Shown here one piece after another: positions 32,760 to 43,541 of a stretch of DNA of 64,000 nucleotides (position 1 is the first letter of the stretch; the number at the start of each line of letters is the position of its first letter). The notes below the pieces were generated by a model that did not search any database, was not told the origin of the DNA, and saw nothing but the letters and a program-made list of their open reading frames with translations. Location: the NCBI RefSeq assembly GCF_904849725.1, contig NC_058523.1, positions 341,103,948-341,167,947 of the forward strand. The letters run 5' to 3'. Source of the stretch: Hordeum vulgare subsp. vulgare. Its lineage: Eukaryota > Streptophyta > Magnoliopsida > Poales > Poaceae. The position numbers and the translations under genes were made by a program.

Positions 32760-35700
32760 ATGGCCGGCGGCTCCTCCTCAAAGAAGACTTCGTCGCACGG
32801 AGCCTGGCTTGGTAGTGAGGTTTGTGAATGCCATATCGAGGCGCTCCGCCATCGCCGTATGTTGCCCCCGGCCTCCCAGGTGCTGGTGCGGATCCCTGGC
32901 GCCGAGATAGCCCCAACACCGGCACAGGGAGAGATCATCGTTTTCAACGAGCACTTCTACACGGGATTTGGGCTCCGGACGAGCCCCTTCTTCTCTTAAT
33001 GGCTCCACTTCTTCGGCCTACAGTAGCACCACCTGGCGCCGAATGCCATCTTGCAGCTGTTGGCCTTCGTAGTCTTGTGCGAGGGCTTCCTGGGGATCGA
33101 GCCCCGCCTCGACCTCTGGCGAAGCTTGTTTTTCTTCAAGCAGCAGTCCATTGTGATGGACAAGGCCGAGCTGGAGAAGCTCGCCGGGCCGCGCCCGATG
33201 ACGCCGTGCGGAGCCGCACTGGTGCATCATCATTCAAAGTCCGGCTTCCCCCAGATGTCACTGCAGGAGTCCATCAAGCAGTGGCAGAAGGGCTTCTTCT
33301 ACATGAAGAATGCCGACCCTGCTCACGACGCCCTCAACATGCCCCCTTTCAACATTAACCCTCCGACGAAGTTGAACTAGGGGGCGAAGTTCCCAAAGCC
33401 GATTCCCGAGGTGGCACAGATCGGCGCCCACCTTGACATCTTGCAGGATCGAGGCCTCCTTGGCCGCGACCTTCTTACAACCATGGCCACCCGTAGGATT
33501 CTGCGCTGTAGAGGCGGCCCCATCTGGTGTGCCAGATGAGTGGCGGCACGACTCCTGCCAGACCTCCACCAAGAGATTCAGCCCTGCGCGGTGGCACGCG
33601 GGGGGGGGGGGGGGGTGAACTAGATTTCCACCGCCCGTATGGACGACAGTGGGAACTGGTCGTGGGGGATGACCCCTTACTTCAGGTCCCGTCCGTCTCT
33701 GGTGGTAAGCATTCTTCGTTGCTCTGTTCTTGTTGTTTGTCTCGTGACCGACCGTTTTGTGGAGCCGGCCGTCAACTCCTTCGCACGGGTGTTCGAGAAG
33801 CTGCAGGCAGCACTCAACCCGCCTGCCCCTGACGTGGCGACGTCTGACGCCTCAGAGATCGAGAACCAGGGCATGATCGAGTCCCGATCTACCACCTCCG
33901 AAGGCTCGGAGAATGTGCTGTAGTCGGAAGGGACGGAGCCGTCTGGTGAGCATCTGCGGCCCTCCATCGTAGATTCAATGGACGATGACGAGGCTCCTTC
34001 TTCCCTATCTGATGCAGCCTTCGAGGAAGACTCCGACGGGGTGGAGGAGGTCACCAGCCCGCCTGTGACGCGCGGACAGCGTTATAGGGACAAGGCAGAC
34101 GGACCTGACGAGGCGGCCATGAAGAAGGGAAAGTGTGCCACAACTTCCAGGCCGGCCCCTAAGCGCCCGGCGACGGGTCCTCCAGCCGAAACACGAGCAA
34201 GCGGCGCTAAGAAGCGCCGTGCTGGTGGCAGCAGGAGGCAGGTGCCCATCGTCGCGGGGTAAGGGTTCCCCTCCCTTCTTTTTATTTTGTCTTGTGTGCA
34301 ACTTTGTCCCTCAAAACTTCGTCCGACAGGGAGGCGGAAGACGTGGAGGAAGACTCCGCCTCCGCAGCCGAACGAGCCGGTTGGACAGCGGCTGATGCTG
34401 CCCAGAAGGAGCTCGAGGAGCAGTCCACCCGCCGGTGGGATGCGGCCGTGGGGAAGACGGCCGAGGGCCAGTCTCGCCCCAGCCGGGCCGAGAAGCCGGC
34501 GGAGAAGCGTACGAAGGCTAGACATGACCCCTCCACGCGTGCTTGCGTGGAGGAGCCAACTAGCGAAGCGGTGCCGAGGCGCGCCCCGAGGATCGAGGAG
34601 TCATGTCCCTCCGAGGCGGACGCCTCTGTGCCGGTGGATCTAGAGGTGATCCCCGATTCACCTGGGGCCGAGGCGGTGCCCGACGCACTGGAACTGATCC
34701 TGGATGCACCAGACGTGGCCCCATATGCGCCAGGGGTGAACATGGATGCGCCGGACGCGGCCCATCCACCTCCTGTCGACTAGGCGGCGTCAGCTGGGAC
34801 GTCGGCAGAGCCGGCCGCCATGACAGCACCTGGAGAAGGCAATATCGTCGTCTCCAACCGTGGTCTGGCCGCTCCAGGAGCCGGTCCCAGAGTCGGGAGC
34901 CGGCCCATGAAGGCCTGGCTAACCTAGAGCGCTCGAAGCTGCCCGCAGGCACCGTGCTCCACGGTGTCTCGGAGCTGGTGTCGATGTTTTCCAGCAGCCG
35001 GTTCAAGGTGGACCAGGCGGCCCGCATGGTGAGCTGCGATCTGGAGCATTTGAAGGAGCGCACCAGGGTAAGTGCCTCGCCTCTGTCTTCAATTTTTTCT
35101 TTTCTTGAATCAGTGGGGGCGGGCCAGCGCACCCACTAGGTGTAGCACCCGAGAGTCAGGCCGGCCGAGCATCGGCCGGGCCGAATCTCTTTGAGCTTCT
35201 TTTCTTGCTTTGCTTCTTTACTAGGGGCGCTCTAGCGCACCCACTCGGTGTAGCCCCCGAGAATCGGGCTGGTTATGACTTAACCAGGCCGAATCTTACT
35301 TCTGCTTTTTCCTTGCCTTGTAGGATCTTTATGATGCCCAGCTGCAAGCCTACAACATGCTGCGGGCTCAAAACCAGGCGGGTGATGGCCAGGTTGCCGA
35401 GCGTGAAGCCTGGATGGGCGAGATTGTCGTGGAGCGGGACGCCCCACGATGCGGATGGCCGGCTTCAGCAGCAGCTAGCTCTTCTCCACACAGAGAAGAA
35501 GGAGCTCGAGGCGGCCAGCTGGGCCGAGCTGGAGCAGCTGCACGCCTCTTTGCAGGAGAAGGACGCCTCCCATACTGCCGACGTGGAGCGTCTTGAGACG
35601 CTTCATCTCGGGGAGATGACGCTCAAGGATGCTGCCATGCAGGAGAAGCATACGCAGCTGGCCAAGGCCCTGGATGCGACTTCGACCGTGAGTCTTCTTT

Positions 35701-36484
35701 TGTTTTGTCTTGAACTTTCTTTGTCGTCTCCTCTTCTTACTCTTTTTTGCGCCCCCTCCCCTAGCTCAGGCCTCTTCCCTGAGACACGGTACGCGGCCGA
35801 CTCGGCCGTCGAGGTGAACCGCGAGGAGCGCCGCGCGGCCGGGCAGGAGGTAGACGCTACCTCCGGCTAGAGCGTGGAGGAGATTGGGGTGGGCCTCAGT
35901 GCCCGCTTGTGCGTCCTAGGCGACTCCATGGCTCGGCTCTAGATCGTAGGCTCGTCGATGGTGGCAGCCCTGTGGCCTGAAGACGTGGAGCCAGCGTCGA
36001 TGAGCCGGCGCTCCCGCTGGCTTGCGGCTGGTGAGGACCATCTTGACGCCTGGCGCACTTCAGCCGTGCACGCTGGAGCCTACATGGCCCTGCGCTTGGC
36101 CAAGTCCTGGTACCGAAACCTGGACTTGGGCAAGCTCGTCGCTCAGCGCGACGACTCGAAGGTGGAGCTGCAGGCCGTGGAGGAGGAGCTGCGCGTGAGG
36201 GCCAGCGACATCGGCTCGTACGCCTCCTGGGATGAGCTCACCTTGGAGCGGGGTGAAGGCGGGAATGTGATCCCTCAGGATCTGCATGGCCTTCAGCCCT
36301 ATGACGTCGATGGAAGCTCGGATGAGGCGGCCCATGAGGTGGAGAATGCTGCCGCCTCCAGCGGCGCGGCGTGTGCCTACTCCAATGCGGACGGAGCCGG
36401 AAGCCCTCGCGGAGGAGACTGCGCCACCGCCTCAGAGCAGCCGGCGATGGTGAAGCCACCACTTCAGGAGCAGCAGTCAGGGTG
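32760..36484 (+). pseudogene. spliced antisense accessory gene of gypsy H
   Basis: This gene is opposite to gag-pol. The ATG at 32760 opens a frame that, through stops at 32997-32999 and near 33024, continues to 33380. It resembles the 'putative gypsy type transposon' (Transposase_28) domain (HHLAPNAILQLLAFVVLCEGFLGIEP, about 33027-33110). An Asp/Glu-rich part follows with a basic nuclear-localisation-like GAKKRR near 34206. GT-AG introns are visible at 34259-34329 (71 nt) and 35068-35323 (256 nt, GTAAGT...TTGTAG); removing either keeps the frame. A third, 35688-35769, has good borders but does not restore the frame in this copy. After 35324 comes a Leu/Glu/Gln-rich coiled coil, then a C-terminal domain (AYMALRLAKSWYRNLDLGKL near 36080) ending at 36482-36484. 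At least four stops or shifts make it a pseudogene. Function unknown; domain naming is from memory. Confidence 0.7.
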
Positions 36485-37334
36485 ACCGACGAGGCCGCAG
36501 CCCCTTAGCCGATCCTGTTTTTTCTTTTTGTTGTCTGAAATTATCCTGTCAGTCCAACAGTTCCACCCACTGGGGGTGTAATGAACTTCGGCCGTGGGCC
36601 AATGCATTTTGAATGTATGGATTCAGCATTATATTCTTATTGCCATGCGTGTTGTTTTATATCTTTATCTTTTGATTTCCGTTTGACTTCTTTTTCTCCA
36701 ACTCCTGTACCCCCAAGTTTCCACCCCGCCAGCCCTACAGCCGGGAGCCGGTCTGTGACTGGGTCGAGGTTTCTAACTTCGAGAATATAAGACTTAGATT
36801 TTTCGAAGCCATCAAGACTTAATGATTCAGACATAAACTAGCTGAGGCCGGCTAGAATGAGATCGTAAAATAGATCAAGCCAACACGATCCGGCAACCTT
36901 TTTGTAGTCAAACTTTACACGCATCCGGCCTTACCTGGCGTCGCCTCGTTAGCCGGACAGCTGGGAGCCGGTCTGTAGCTGTTACGAGGTGACCAGGGAT
37001 CGGTCCGACGTATGCTATTTGTTTTTCTACAACATAAGGAAGGCGTCCGGGCGGCTAGCGAGCCCCCGAGCTTATTAGAGCCAACAAGGGGCTTCACAGA
37101 GTGAGCACTCTAGATATGAACTTAAAAAGAAGCATATGTACATGCTCTTTTCATTGCATTCATTAGAAATCCCTAAAGAGGGAGAAAGATACATATGCAC
37201 ATGCTCTTTCCATGTTTGATACTTGCCTTCTAGCAATAGAACAGGCGAAGCAACGCCACGTTCCATGGACGTTTCGTCTCCTGGCCGGAGTCGTCCCTCT
37301 TGCGCTTCCTTGGCTTCTGGGCATCGATCAAGTA
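36485..37334. other. untranslated interval between accessory gene and pol of H
   Basis: No frame with recognisable protein features. The convergent accessory gene and pol would both terminate here. It is AT-richer than the flanks and contains AATGTATG and AATGAA words that could serve for 3' end formation of either gene. Nothing else is seen. Confidence 0.45.
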
Positions 37335-38300
37335 CTATGCGTTGTTGTGCAATGCCCTACTGATGACGAAGGGTCCTTCCCATGGGGATGAGAGCTTGTG
37401 CTGGCCGGCGGTGCGCTGGATTCTTCTCAGCACCAAGTCTCCCTCTCTGAAAGAGAGAGGCTTGATCTTCTTGTTGTGGTAGTATCTCAACTTCTGTTGA
37501 TAGATGGCCGTCCGGCTAAACGCCAAATCCCTTGCTTCCTCGAGGAGATCAACACCGTCTTCTCTTGCCTCCTTTGCCTCCGTTTCCGTGTACAGGATGA
37601 CCCGAGGCGAGTTGAACTCGATATCCATAGGGATGATAGCCTCGGACCCGTATACAAGAAAGAGCGGAGTGAAGCCGGTTCACCGGTTGGGCGTGGTGCG
37701 GAGACTCCACAGTACATCCAGCAGTTCTTCGATCCAGCAGCCGGCTGACCTGACAATTGGCGCCACCAGTCTTGGCTTGGTGCCGGCCAGGATCAGGCCG
37801 TTGGCCCTGTCCACCTGGCCATTGGCTGCGGATGTGCCACTGATGCCAAGTCGAGCCGGATGCCTACCATGGAGCAGTAGAGCGCCAGAGCGCCCTTGGC
37901 GAAGTTAGTGCCGTTGTTGGTGATGATGTTGTGGGGGACGCCATATCGAACAGAGATGTCCGTGATGAACTTGACAGCCGTGGGGCCATCAAGCTTCTTG
38001 ATGGGCCTACCCTCGATCCACTTGGTGAATTTGTCGACGGCTACCAAGAGGTGAGTCATGCCACCACGAGCTGTCTTCAAAGGCCCCACCATGTCCAGCC
38101 CCTAGACGGTGAAAGGCCATGACAAGGAGATGGTTTGGAGGGCCGAAGGCGGCATGTGGCTCTCTATGCCAAAGAATTGGCAGCCCTTGCATTTGTTGAT
38201 CAAGTCCACGGCCATGGGCCAGTAGAATCCATGGCGGAACGCCTTGGCCACTAGGGTTCTAGAGGCGGCATGATGCCCGCACTCCCCCTGGTGAATGTCT
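37335..38300 (-). pseudogene. pol: gypsy H integrase
   Basis: Minus-strand remnants in several frames. A zinc-binding region (CKGCQFFGIESHMPP, about 38190-38150) and a TAG near 38105 precede the core DMVGPLKTARGGMTHLLVAV. Next come KFTKWIEGRPI and then IITNNGTNF near 37925, where the second catalytic Asp of the usual TDNGT is Asn. After further shifts the C-terminal part reads FREGDLVLRR and PWEGPFVI, ending at 37335. Zinc finger, core and C-terminal tail are thus in the normal order, but a catalytic residue is lost. Confidence 0.85.
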
Positions 38301-38413
38301 CTCAGGATCTCCTCTCCCTTTTCTGATTTGACGCAACGCTAGAACACGCCAACCACGCTACGCTGAACCAGCTCACGATTGATGATGGTGTAGGCTGCAG
38401 ATCTACGCTGGAT

Positions 38414-40245
38414 CTACCTCGCCTCCGCCTCGTCTTGAGGAAGCTCGCCGCGAAGGAGGAAGGCCAGGATGGTTTGGGCCCATGATGGAGCCGACACAAG
38501 GGCTGGCTCCGTCTCGACCTGACTGTCAGGGGCTTCTGCAGCCCCCACGCTTGATGAAGCAGTAGTCGTGGGCTCGAGACAAGGTGTCTCTGATGCCGTC
38601 GTGGTGGCTGGCTCGACGTCTACCTCCATGACGTCCACCCACTGGGTGTCGAGACGACAGTATTCGAGGCAGGTCAGAGCCGGAGTTGTTGTTGTAGCCG
38701 GTGCCACAATTGGAGTCGACAGAGCTAGCCTAGCCGGCACATGAGCTATAGCCGGTGTAGCTGGTGGAACCCACAGCGCTTGCACCGAAGATTCAGCCGG
38801 TGCCGCAATTGGAGTCGGTAGAGCCAGCCTAGCCGGCACAGGAGCTGTAGCCGGTGTATTTGGTGGAGCCGACGGTGTTTGCACCGAAGATTCAGCCGGT
38901 GCCGCAATTGGAGTTGGTAGAGCCAGCCTAGCCGGCAAAGGAGCTGTAGCCGGTGTAGGTGGTGGAGCCAACGACGCTTGCACCGAAGAATCAGCCGGCA
39001 GGAAGATCGATGCCCACTCTGGAGAAGGCCTGATAGACGGCTTGTGGTGCTGCTCGAGGGAGACGCCGGCTCGGATAGCATGTCTTATGGAGCCAATCTT
39101 GGCCAATGTATCGGCCGCCTCGTTGTCTGCCCTGGGAACATGGTGGAACTCGCAACCCTCGAAGGGGCCGCCGAGCTGCTGGATGAGGAAGCGGTAGCTT
39201 GCCATGTTGGCGTCCCTGGCGTCCCATTCGCTAGAAACTTGCTGCACCACCAGGTCTGAGTCGTCGAAGCAGATGAGCCGCCGGATGCCAATATCCTTGG
39301 CAAGCCGGAGGCCATGAGCGAGCGCTTCGTACTCGGCGACGTTGTTGGAGGCGGCGAAGTGGATCTGGAGAGCATACTTGAGTTGGTCTCCTTTCGGAGA
39401 CGTCAAGACGATGCCGGCTCCCAGACCAGTCCGCATTTTTGAACCGTCGAAGTGCATCCGCCAATGCGTAGAGTCTGGAGGTGGTGGCTCGAACTGGGTT
39501 TCGGCCCAGTCGACCAAGAAGTCGGCCACCAGATGAGATTTGATGGCGGTGCGAGGCTTGTAGAAGATATTGTGGTCCACCATGGCGATGGACCACTTGG
39601 CGATCCTGCCAGTTGCATCACTGATGCCCATGATTTCTGAAAGCGGAGCAGTGCTCACCACGGTGATAGCATGCTCTTGGAAGTATTGCTTCAACTTCTT
39701 TGCACCAAGGTAAACACCATAACACATTTTTTGGTACTGGGGATAGTTCTGCTTGGAGGCAGACAAGACCTCGCTGATGTAGTAGACAGGGCATTGTACT
39801 AACAGTAACTTGCCCTCCTCCTTGTGTTGAACTACCAGCACTACACTAACCACGCGAGTGGTTGACGCAATGTATATGAGTATGGGTTCCCTTTCAGCCG
39901 GCGCTGCCAAGATTGGCAGACTCGAGATGACCCACTTGAGGTCGCGGAACGCTTCATCCGCCTGGTCATTCCACTCGAACTTCGTAGTCTTCTTCATGAG
40001 CTGGTATAGTGGAAGGGCCTTCTCACCGAGCCGGCTGACGAACCTGCTAAGGGACGCCAGGCAGCCGACGAACTTCTGGACTTTAGGATCCGAGCCGGCC
40101 TCACCATCCGCTCGATGGTGCCGATCTTCTCGGGGTTCGCCTCAATGCCACGAGCGGACACGAAGAACCCCAAAATCTTGCTGCCTGGAACCCCAAAGAC
40201 GCACTTCTCCGGGTTGAGCCGGATCTTATATACGGTCGTACGTGA
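38414..40245 (-). pseudogene. pol: gypsy H RT C-terminal fragment and RNase H
   Basis: From about 40245 the frame has the end of RT (LNPEKCVFGVPGSKILGFF, RGIEANPEKI) without the preceding palm. After a frameshift near 39995 one frame of 527 codons (39997-38414) holds the RNase H-like tether (FEWNDQADEAFRDLK ... VQCPVYYISEVL). The RNase H domain follows (MHFDGSKMRTGLGAGIVL, NNVAEYEALAHGLRLAKDIG, VPRADNEAADTLAKIG). Then comes a Pro/Ala-rich linker made of 33-residue repeats and an acidic, Thr-rich tail. The RNase H domain looks complete, with its acidic residues in place. Confidence 0.85.
38695..38993 (-). repeat. 99-bp coding minisatellite, three copies
   Basis: Three head-to-tail units with an exact 99-bp period; GAAGATTCAGCC or its variant starts at 38787, 38886 and 38985. 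On the minus strand each encodes 33 residues with the pattern SSVQ..APP.TPATAP.PARL and ends in PTPIAAPAE. The period is a multiple of three, so the frame is kept. It forms the spacer between RNase H and integrase. Confidence 0.9.
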
Positions 40246-41249
40246 AGTTTGTGCTCGGCGTACTTCCTCGGAACACCCGGTATATCTTTGGGGGACCATG
40301 CGAAGATGTCCCTATTCTCATGGAGGAAGTCGACGAGCTCGCCTTCCTATTTGGGGGTGAGGCCAGCCCCGATGGTGACACACTGCTTGGGGTTTGCAGG
40401 GTCGAGTGGCACCTCCTTGGTCTCTTTGGCCGGCTTGAAGGAGCCTTCGCCAGCCGACTGGGATGGAGGAGAAGGGATCGCCGGCTGCTCGGTAGCCTGG
40501 GCTATGAGCCGGTCGATCTGTCTCTTCTCCTTAGAAATCACCATGGCGTCGGCCAGGCGGCTGCTGTCTTGTGCGCACTCGAGCAACTTCTTGTAGTCGC
40601 CAGCAATGGTGATGATGCCCTTCAGACCCGACATCTTCATCTTCATGAACTTGGCCAGAGCCGGTCTGCCCAGCAGCGCGTGATACGGGCTGCTGAGGTC
40701 CACTACCTCGAACCATATGGACTCACGGCGGAAGTGGGCCTTGTCGCCGAAGAGGACGTCCAGCTGAATTTTGCCGATAGGCGAGCAGGACTGCCCAGGC
40801 ATGATGCCGTGGAAGACAGTGCTGGTCGGCAGGATGTCCGTCTCCTTGAGCCCGAGCTTGCGGAGAGTGTCGAGGTAGAGGATGTTGATGCTCCTGCCAC
40901 CATCGACTAGCAGCCGGGAGAACCGGCAGGTGAGCCTCTTGGAGGCGAAGGTGGGGTCGAGGACGAGCGCGTATGAGCCCGGGTTGGGAATCACCGCAGG
41001 ATGGTCTACCCGGCTCCATGTGGTTGGTCTGTTAGACCAATGCATGTATTGGGGAATCGGGTGGACCATGGCATTCACCTCACGCCGTCGCTGGCGCATG
41101 CTATGCTTGTCGTCGCCTTCACTAGTGAAGACGACGAATGCTCCGTCTTGATGGGGGTAGTCATCGTGGAGGCGGCCATCATCGCGAGCCGGTGGCGGCG
41201 GAGCCGGAGGAGGACCCGGAGCCGGGGGCTTGAGGCGCAGCCTGTGCAC
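40246..41249 (-). pseudogene. pol: gypsy H protease region ending in RT deletion
   Basis: The 41249-40347 frame has a histidine/proline-rich start, then the retropepsin-like segment with LLVDGGRSINILYLDTLRKL (Asp-Gly-Gly in place of DT/SG, common in this gypsy group) and ALLGRPALAKFM. After a stop at 40347 the frame continues as the start of RT (FLHENRDIFAWSPKDIPGVP, YAEHK) and then jumps at about 40235-40250 to the far end of RT. The fingers and palm with the YxDD box are absent. Confidence 0.8.
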
Positions 41250-41301
41250 CTAGGGCAGCCGGCAGACCCTCCCCTTGCGACAGCCGTCGTGCAAAACTGC
41301 A

Positions 41302-42324
41302 CTATCGAAGGGTGTGGGTAGAAGGCTGTGCCCCAGAATGTATCTTGCGTGGGGCATCAAGAAGCTGCTCGAAAGTCTGCTTGGGCAACCGGTTCGTGTT
41401 GCCCCTATTGGGCCGCTTCCGTTGAGAGCCGGCTTGAGAAGCCGACGCCCCACCCTCCGTGCTGGCTACCAACTTGTTGTTGGAGCGCGAATCTAGCTGA
41501 TCCGCCTTGCGCTTGTTGTTGTTCTGGCTGCCTCGACTGTCTCCAGCCGGCTTGGGAGTAGCCGGCGTGGGGACAACCTTGTCCGAGGCGGTCACCTTGA
41601 CCCGCATCGCAGAGTCGGTCGTGGCGTACTTGTCCGCCATGGCGATGAGCACCGCCAGAGAGGTGGGCTCGGAGCACATGAGCTTGTGCTTGAGGAGGGT
41701 GCCGTCTCGGGAACCATCGATGAAGTACTGGATGGCCTGTACCTCATGCACCCCCTCGCAGGAGTTGCGAAGCTCCGTCCAGCGAGTGACATAGTCGTGA
41801 AGGGGTTCGTCGGGCCTCTGGACGCACATGGCCAGCTCGCGAGGCCGGCCAGGGCGCTTGTAGCTGCCGGTGAAGTTGCGGACGAACGCCTCCTCGAAGT
41901 CCACCAATGAGTTGACGCTGCCTGCTGATGCCTTGCCATGAGCCATGCTGGTGCCAGCACTGATGACCATCACCTCCACGACGTTGGAGACGGTGGTGAC
42001 ATGGTATGGGGTGAAGAACCCCACCGACGGCCGAGGGCCGTCGAAGACGAGTACGTTGCTAGGGTACACGTAATGTGTAGGCATCTCAACGATAGAGAGC
42101 CTGCTGAAGCTGGCGCACAACGCCTCGACATAGAAGTCCTCGCCGAAGTAGCGAGGACCATCGTTGAGACGCAGGTCGCTAAAGAGAACGCCGAGGTTCT
42201 CCATAGCAGCGAAGACGACGCTAGGAGGCATCTCGTCATCGGAATCTTCATCCGAATCCGCATGGCGGACCGGGACGTCGATCATCATTGGCATTGCCTC
42301 ATCGAAGGCGGGCTCCACGGGCAT
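41302..42324 (-). CDS. gag: gypsy H gag, shortened
   Basis: One uninterrupted frame of 340 codons with its ATG at 42324, about 80 bases inside the primer site. After an acidic N-terminus it joins directly to the second part of a retrotransposon Gag domain (FEEAFVRNFTGSYKRPGRPREL, PLHDYVTRWTELRNSC, VQAIQYFIDGSRDGTLLKHKL). It ends with an Asn/Lys/Arg-rich tail (NNNKRKADQLDSRSNNK). The first part of the domain, with its tryptophans, is missing, and I see no zinc knuckle. It is the only pol/gag frame of H without a stop, but is probably not functional alone. Confidence 0.75.
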   Translation of the reverse strand: MPVEPAFDEAMPMMIDVPVRHADSDEDSDDEMPPSVVFAAMENLGVLFSDLRLNDGPRYFGEDFYVEALCASFSRLSIVEMPTHYVYPSNVLVFDGPRPSVGFFTPYHVTTVSNVVEVMVISAGTSMAHGKASAGSVNSLVDFEEAFVRNFTGSYKRPGRPRELAMCVQRPDEPLHDYVTRWTELRNSCEGVHEVQAIQYFIDGSRDGTLLKHKLMCSEPTSLAVLIAMADKYATTDSAMRVKVTASDKVVPTPATPKPAGDSRGSQNNNKRKADQLDSRSNNKLVASTEGGASASQAGSQRKRPNRGNTNRLPKQTFEQLLDAPRKIHSGAQPSTHTLR

Positions 42325-42407
42325 GCAAATCGATCCGGACGCGATGCATCCGGTGGTGTAGGTGCGGGCCCCCGCCCAACGCGTAAAGCCAGCCGATGCC
42401 GCGACGG

Positions 42408-42426
42408 CCCCACGGTGGGCGCCAAA
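42408..42426 (-). promoter_or_regulatory. primer-binding site of gypsy H
   Basis: On the minus strand the 5' LTR is followed at once by TTTGGCGCCCACCGTGGGG, a primer-site form common in grass gypsy elements. It shows that the right LTR is the 5' LTR and that the element reads leftwards. Confidence 0.85.
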
Positions 42427-43470
42427 TGTCGATGAATACTCACAACATATGCCATAGGTAGGCTAAATTCGGTGAGAACCGAAGTGGCAACAGAGGGCAC
42501 GGAGGGCGAGGTTGGTACAAGCCTGGAACGCACGATGTACCCAGGTTCAGGGCTCTCCGTAGAAATAATACCCCTAGTCCTGCCAGAGTGTATGATGTAT
42601 ATGGATGGATTACAAGATTGCTCCTAGAGCTGTGTTGCGGAGGAGGAAGAGGGGAGCAGCCGACTCGTCTCTGCCTCTCCTATGTGGTTGGTGAGTGTGT
42701 GTAATCTGTTGACCGACCCTCTACATGGAGGGGGACCGGGGGTTTTATAGACGAACCCACCGGCCTACAATATGGATAAAGGGTACAAGAGTGGGACCCA
42801 GCTGGCAGCCTCGCTGGCTGGCCAGGGGGCCCACGGGGGTCTTGTCTTGTCGCTTGAGGGGGCCGCCGGCTGCGAGGTCCCGTTTGGCTGTGGTCCCCGC
42901 CGGCTAGCCACTGGAGCTCTCACGTAAGGTTGACGCAGGGCACGCGCGGTACGTCTGGCGTCGTCCAGCGACATTCGTCATGGGCAGACGGTACGGCCGC
43001 CTCCACTGTTCCCACACCGAGTGCAGTAATCGAGTGGGAGTTTGACGGCCGACACTATGCGGGGTGATGGATTAGAGCCGTGGTAGGTCAGCGGCGTGGC
43101 CACCGATGCTAGTACCTGCCATGCACTCTGATCCAGTACCTTTTCTGACGCGTAGCCACCTTTAACCGTAGGGTCTCGTCATGACCTACGATCTGATGTG
43201 ACTCGTCTTGGCTAGCCGGCTTGGGGATGACCGCCTCGTTCCTAGCCGGCTGGCTCGGCCCACGCGGTCAGGAAGAGGTAGCCGTCTCGCCACCAGCCGA
43301 TAGGTGTTGCATGGTCGGCCAGAGAGTTGGCCGTCTCGTCCTCCAGCCGGTAGGTGCAGCCTAGCCGGCCATAGGACTTGGGCCTCGGAGAATTATACTT
43401 GGTCATTCCTTTTGGGCAGGAGATGAAGGAGCAGGCTCGATGAGCCTACCCCGGGGTTATGCCCCCGACA
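42427..43470 (-). repeat. 5' LTR of gypsy H
   Basis: TGTCGATGAATACTCAC to TTATGCCCCCGACA, 1,044 bp, the partner of 31131-32204. The minus-strand TATA (GTCTATAAAACCCCC) is near 42738-42752. Sequence differences from the other LTR are spread along the whole length, consistent with an insertion of some age. Confidence 0.9.
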
Positions 43471-43490
43471 CCTGCCCTGGGTGTCCCTCT

Positions 43491-43541
43491 GTCCTCATGA
43501 CACCCGTGTCCTCTTGACACCTGTGTCCTCATGACACCTGC
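43491..43541 (+). repeat. 17-bp tandem repeat, three copies
   Basis: GTCCTCATGACACCCGT, GTCCTCTTGACACCTGT and GTCCTCATGACACCTGC lie head to tail at 43491, 43508 and 43525, inside element I just beside the H insertion site. The H target CCTGC resembles the end of the units. Confidence 0.9.

Larger units (their letters stand above)
31131..43470 (-). mobile_element. gypsy element H, minus strand, RT-deleted
   Basis: An element of 12,340 bp with LTRs 31131-32204 and 42427-43470 and an exact TSD, CCTGC, at 31126-31130 and 43471-43475. The primer site next to the right LTR sets the minus orientation. The pol order is gag, protease, (RT mostly missing), RNase H, integrase, as in gypsy. Between the integrase end and the 3' LTR lies about 5 kb with a gene on the opposite strand. 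AGCCGG and CCGGCT words recur throughout the LTRs, pol and accessory region. The loss of the RT palm and the stops make it non-autonomous. Confidence 0.9.
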
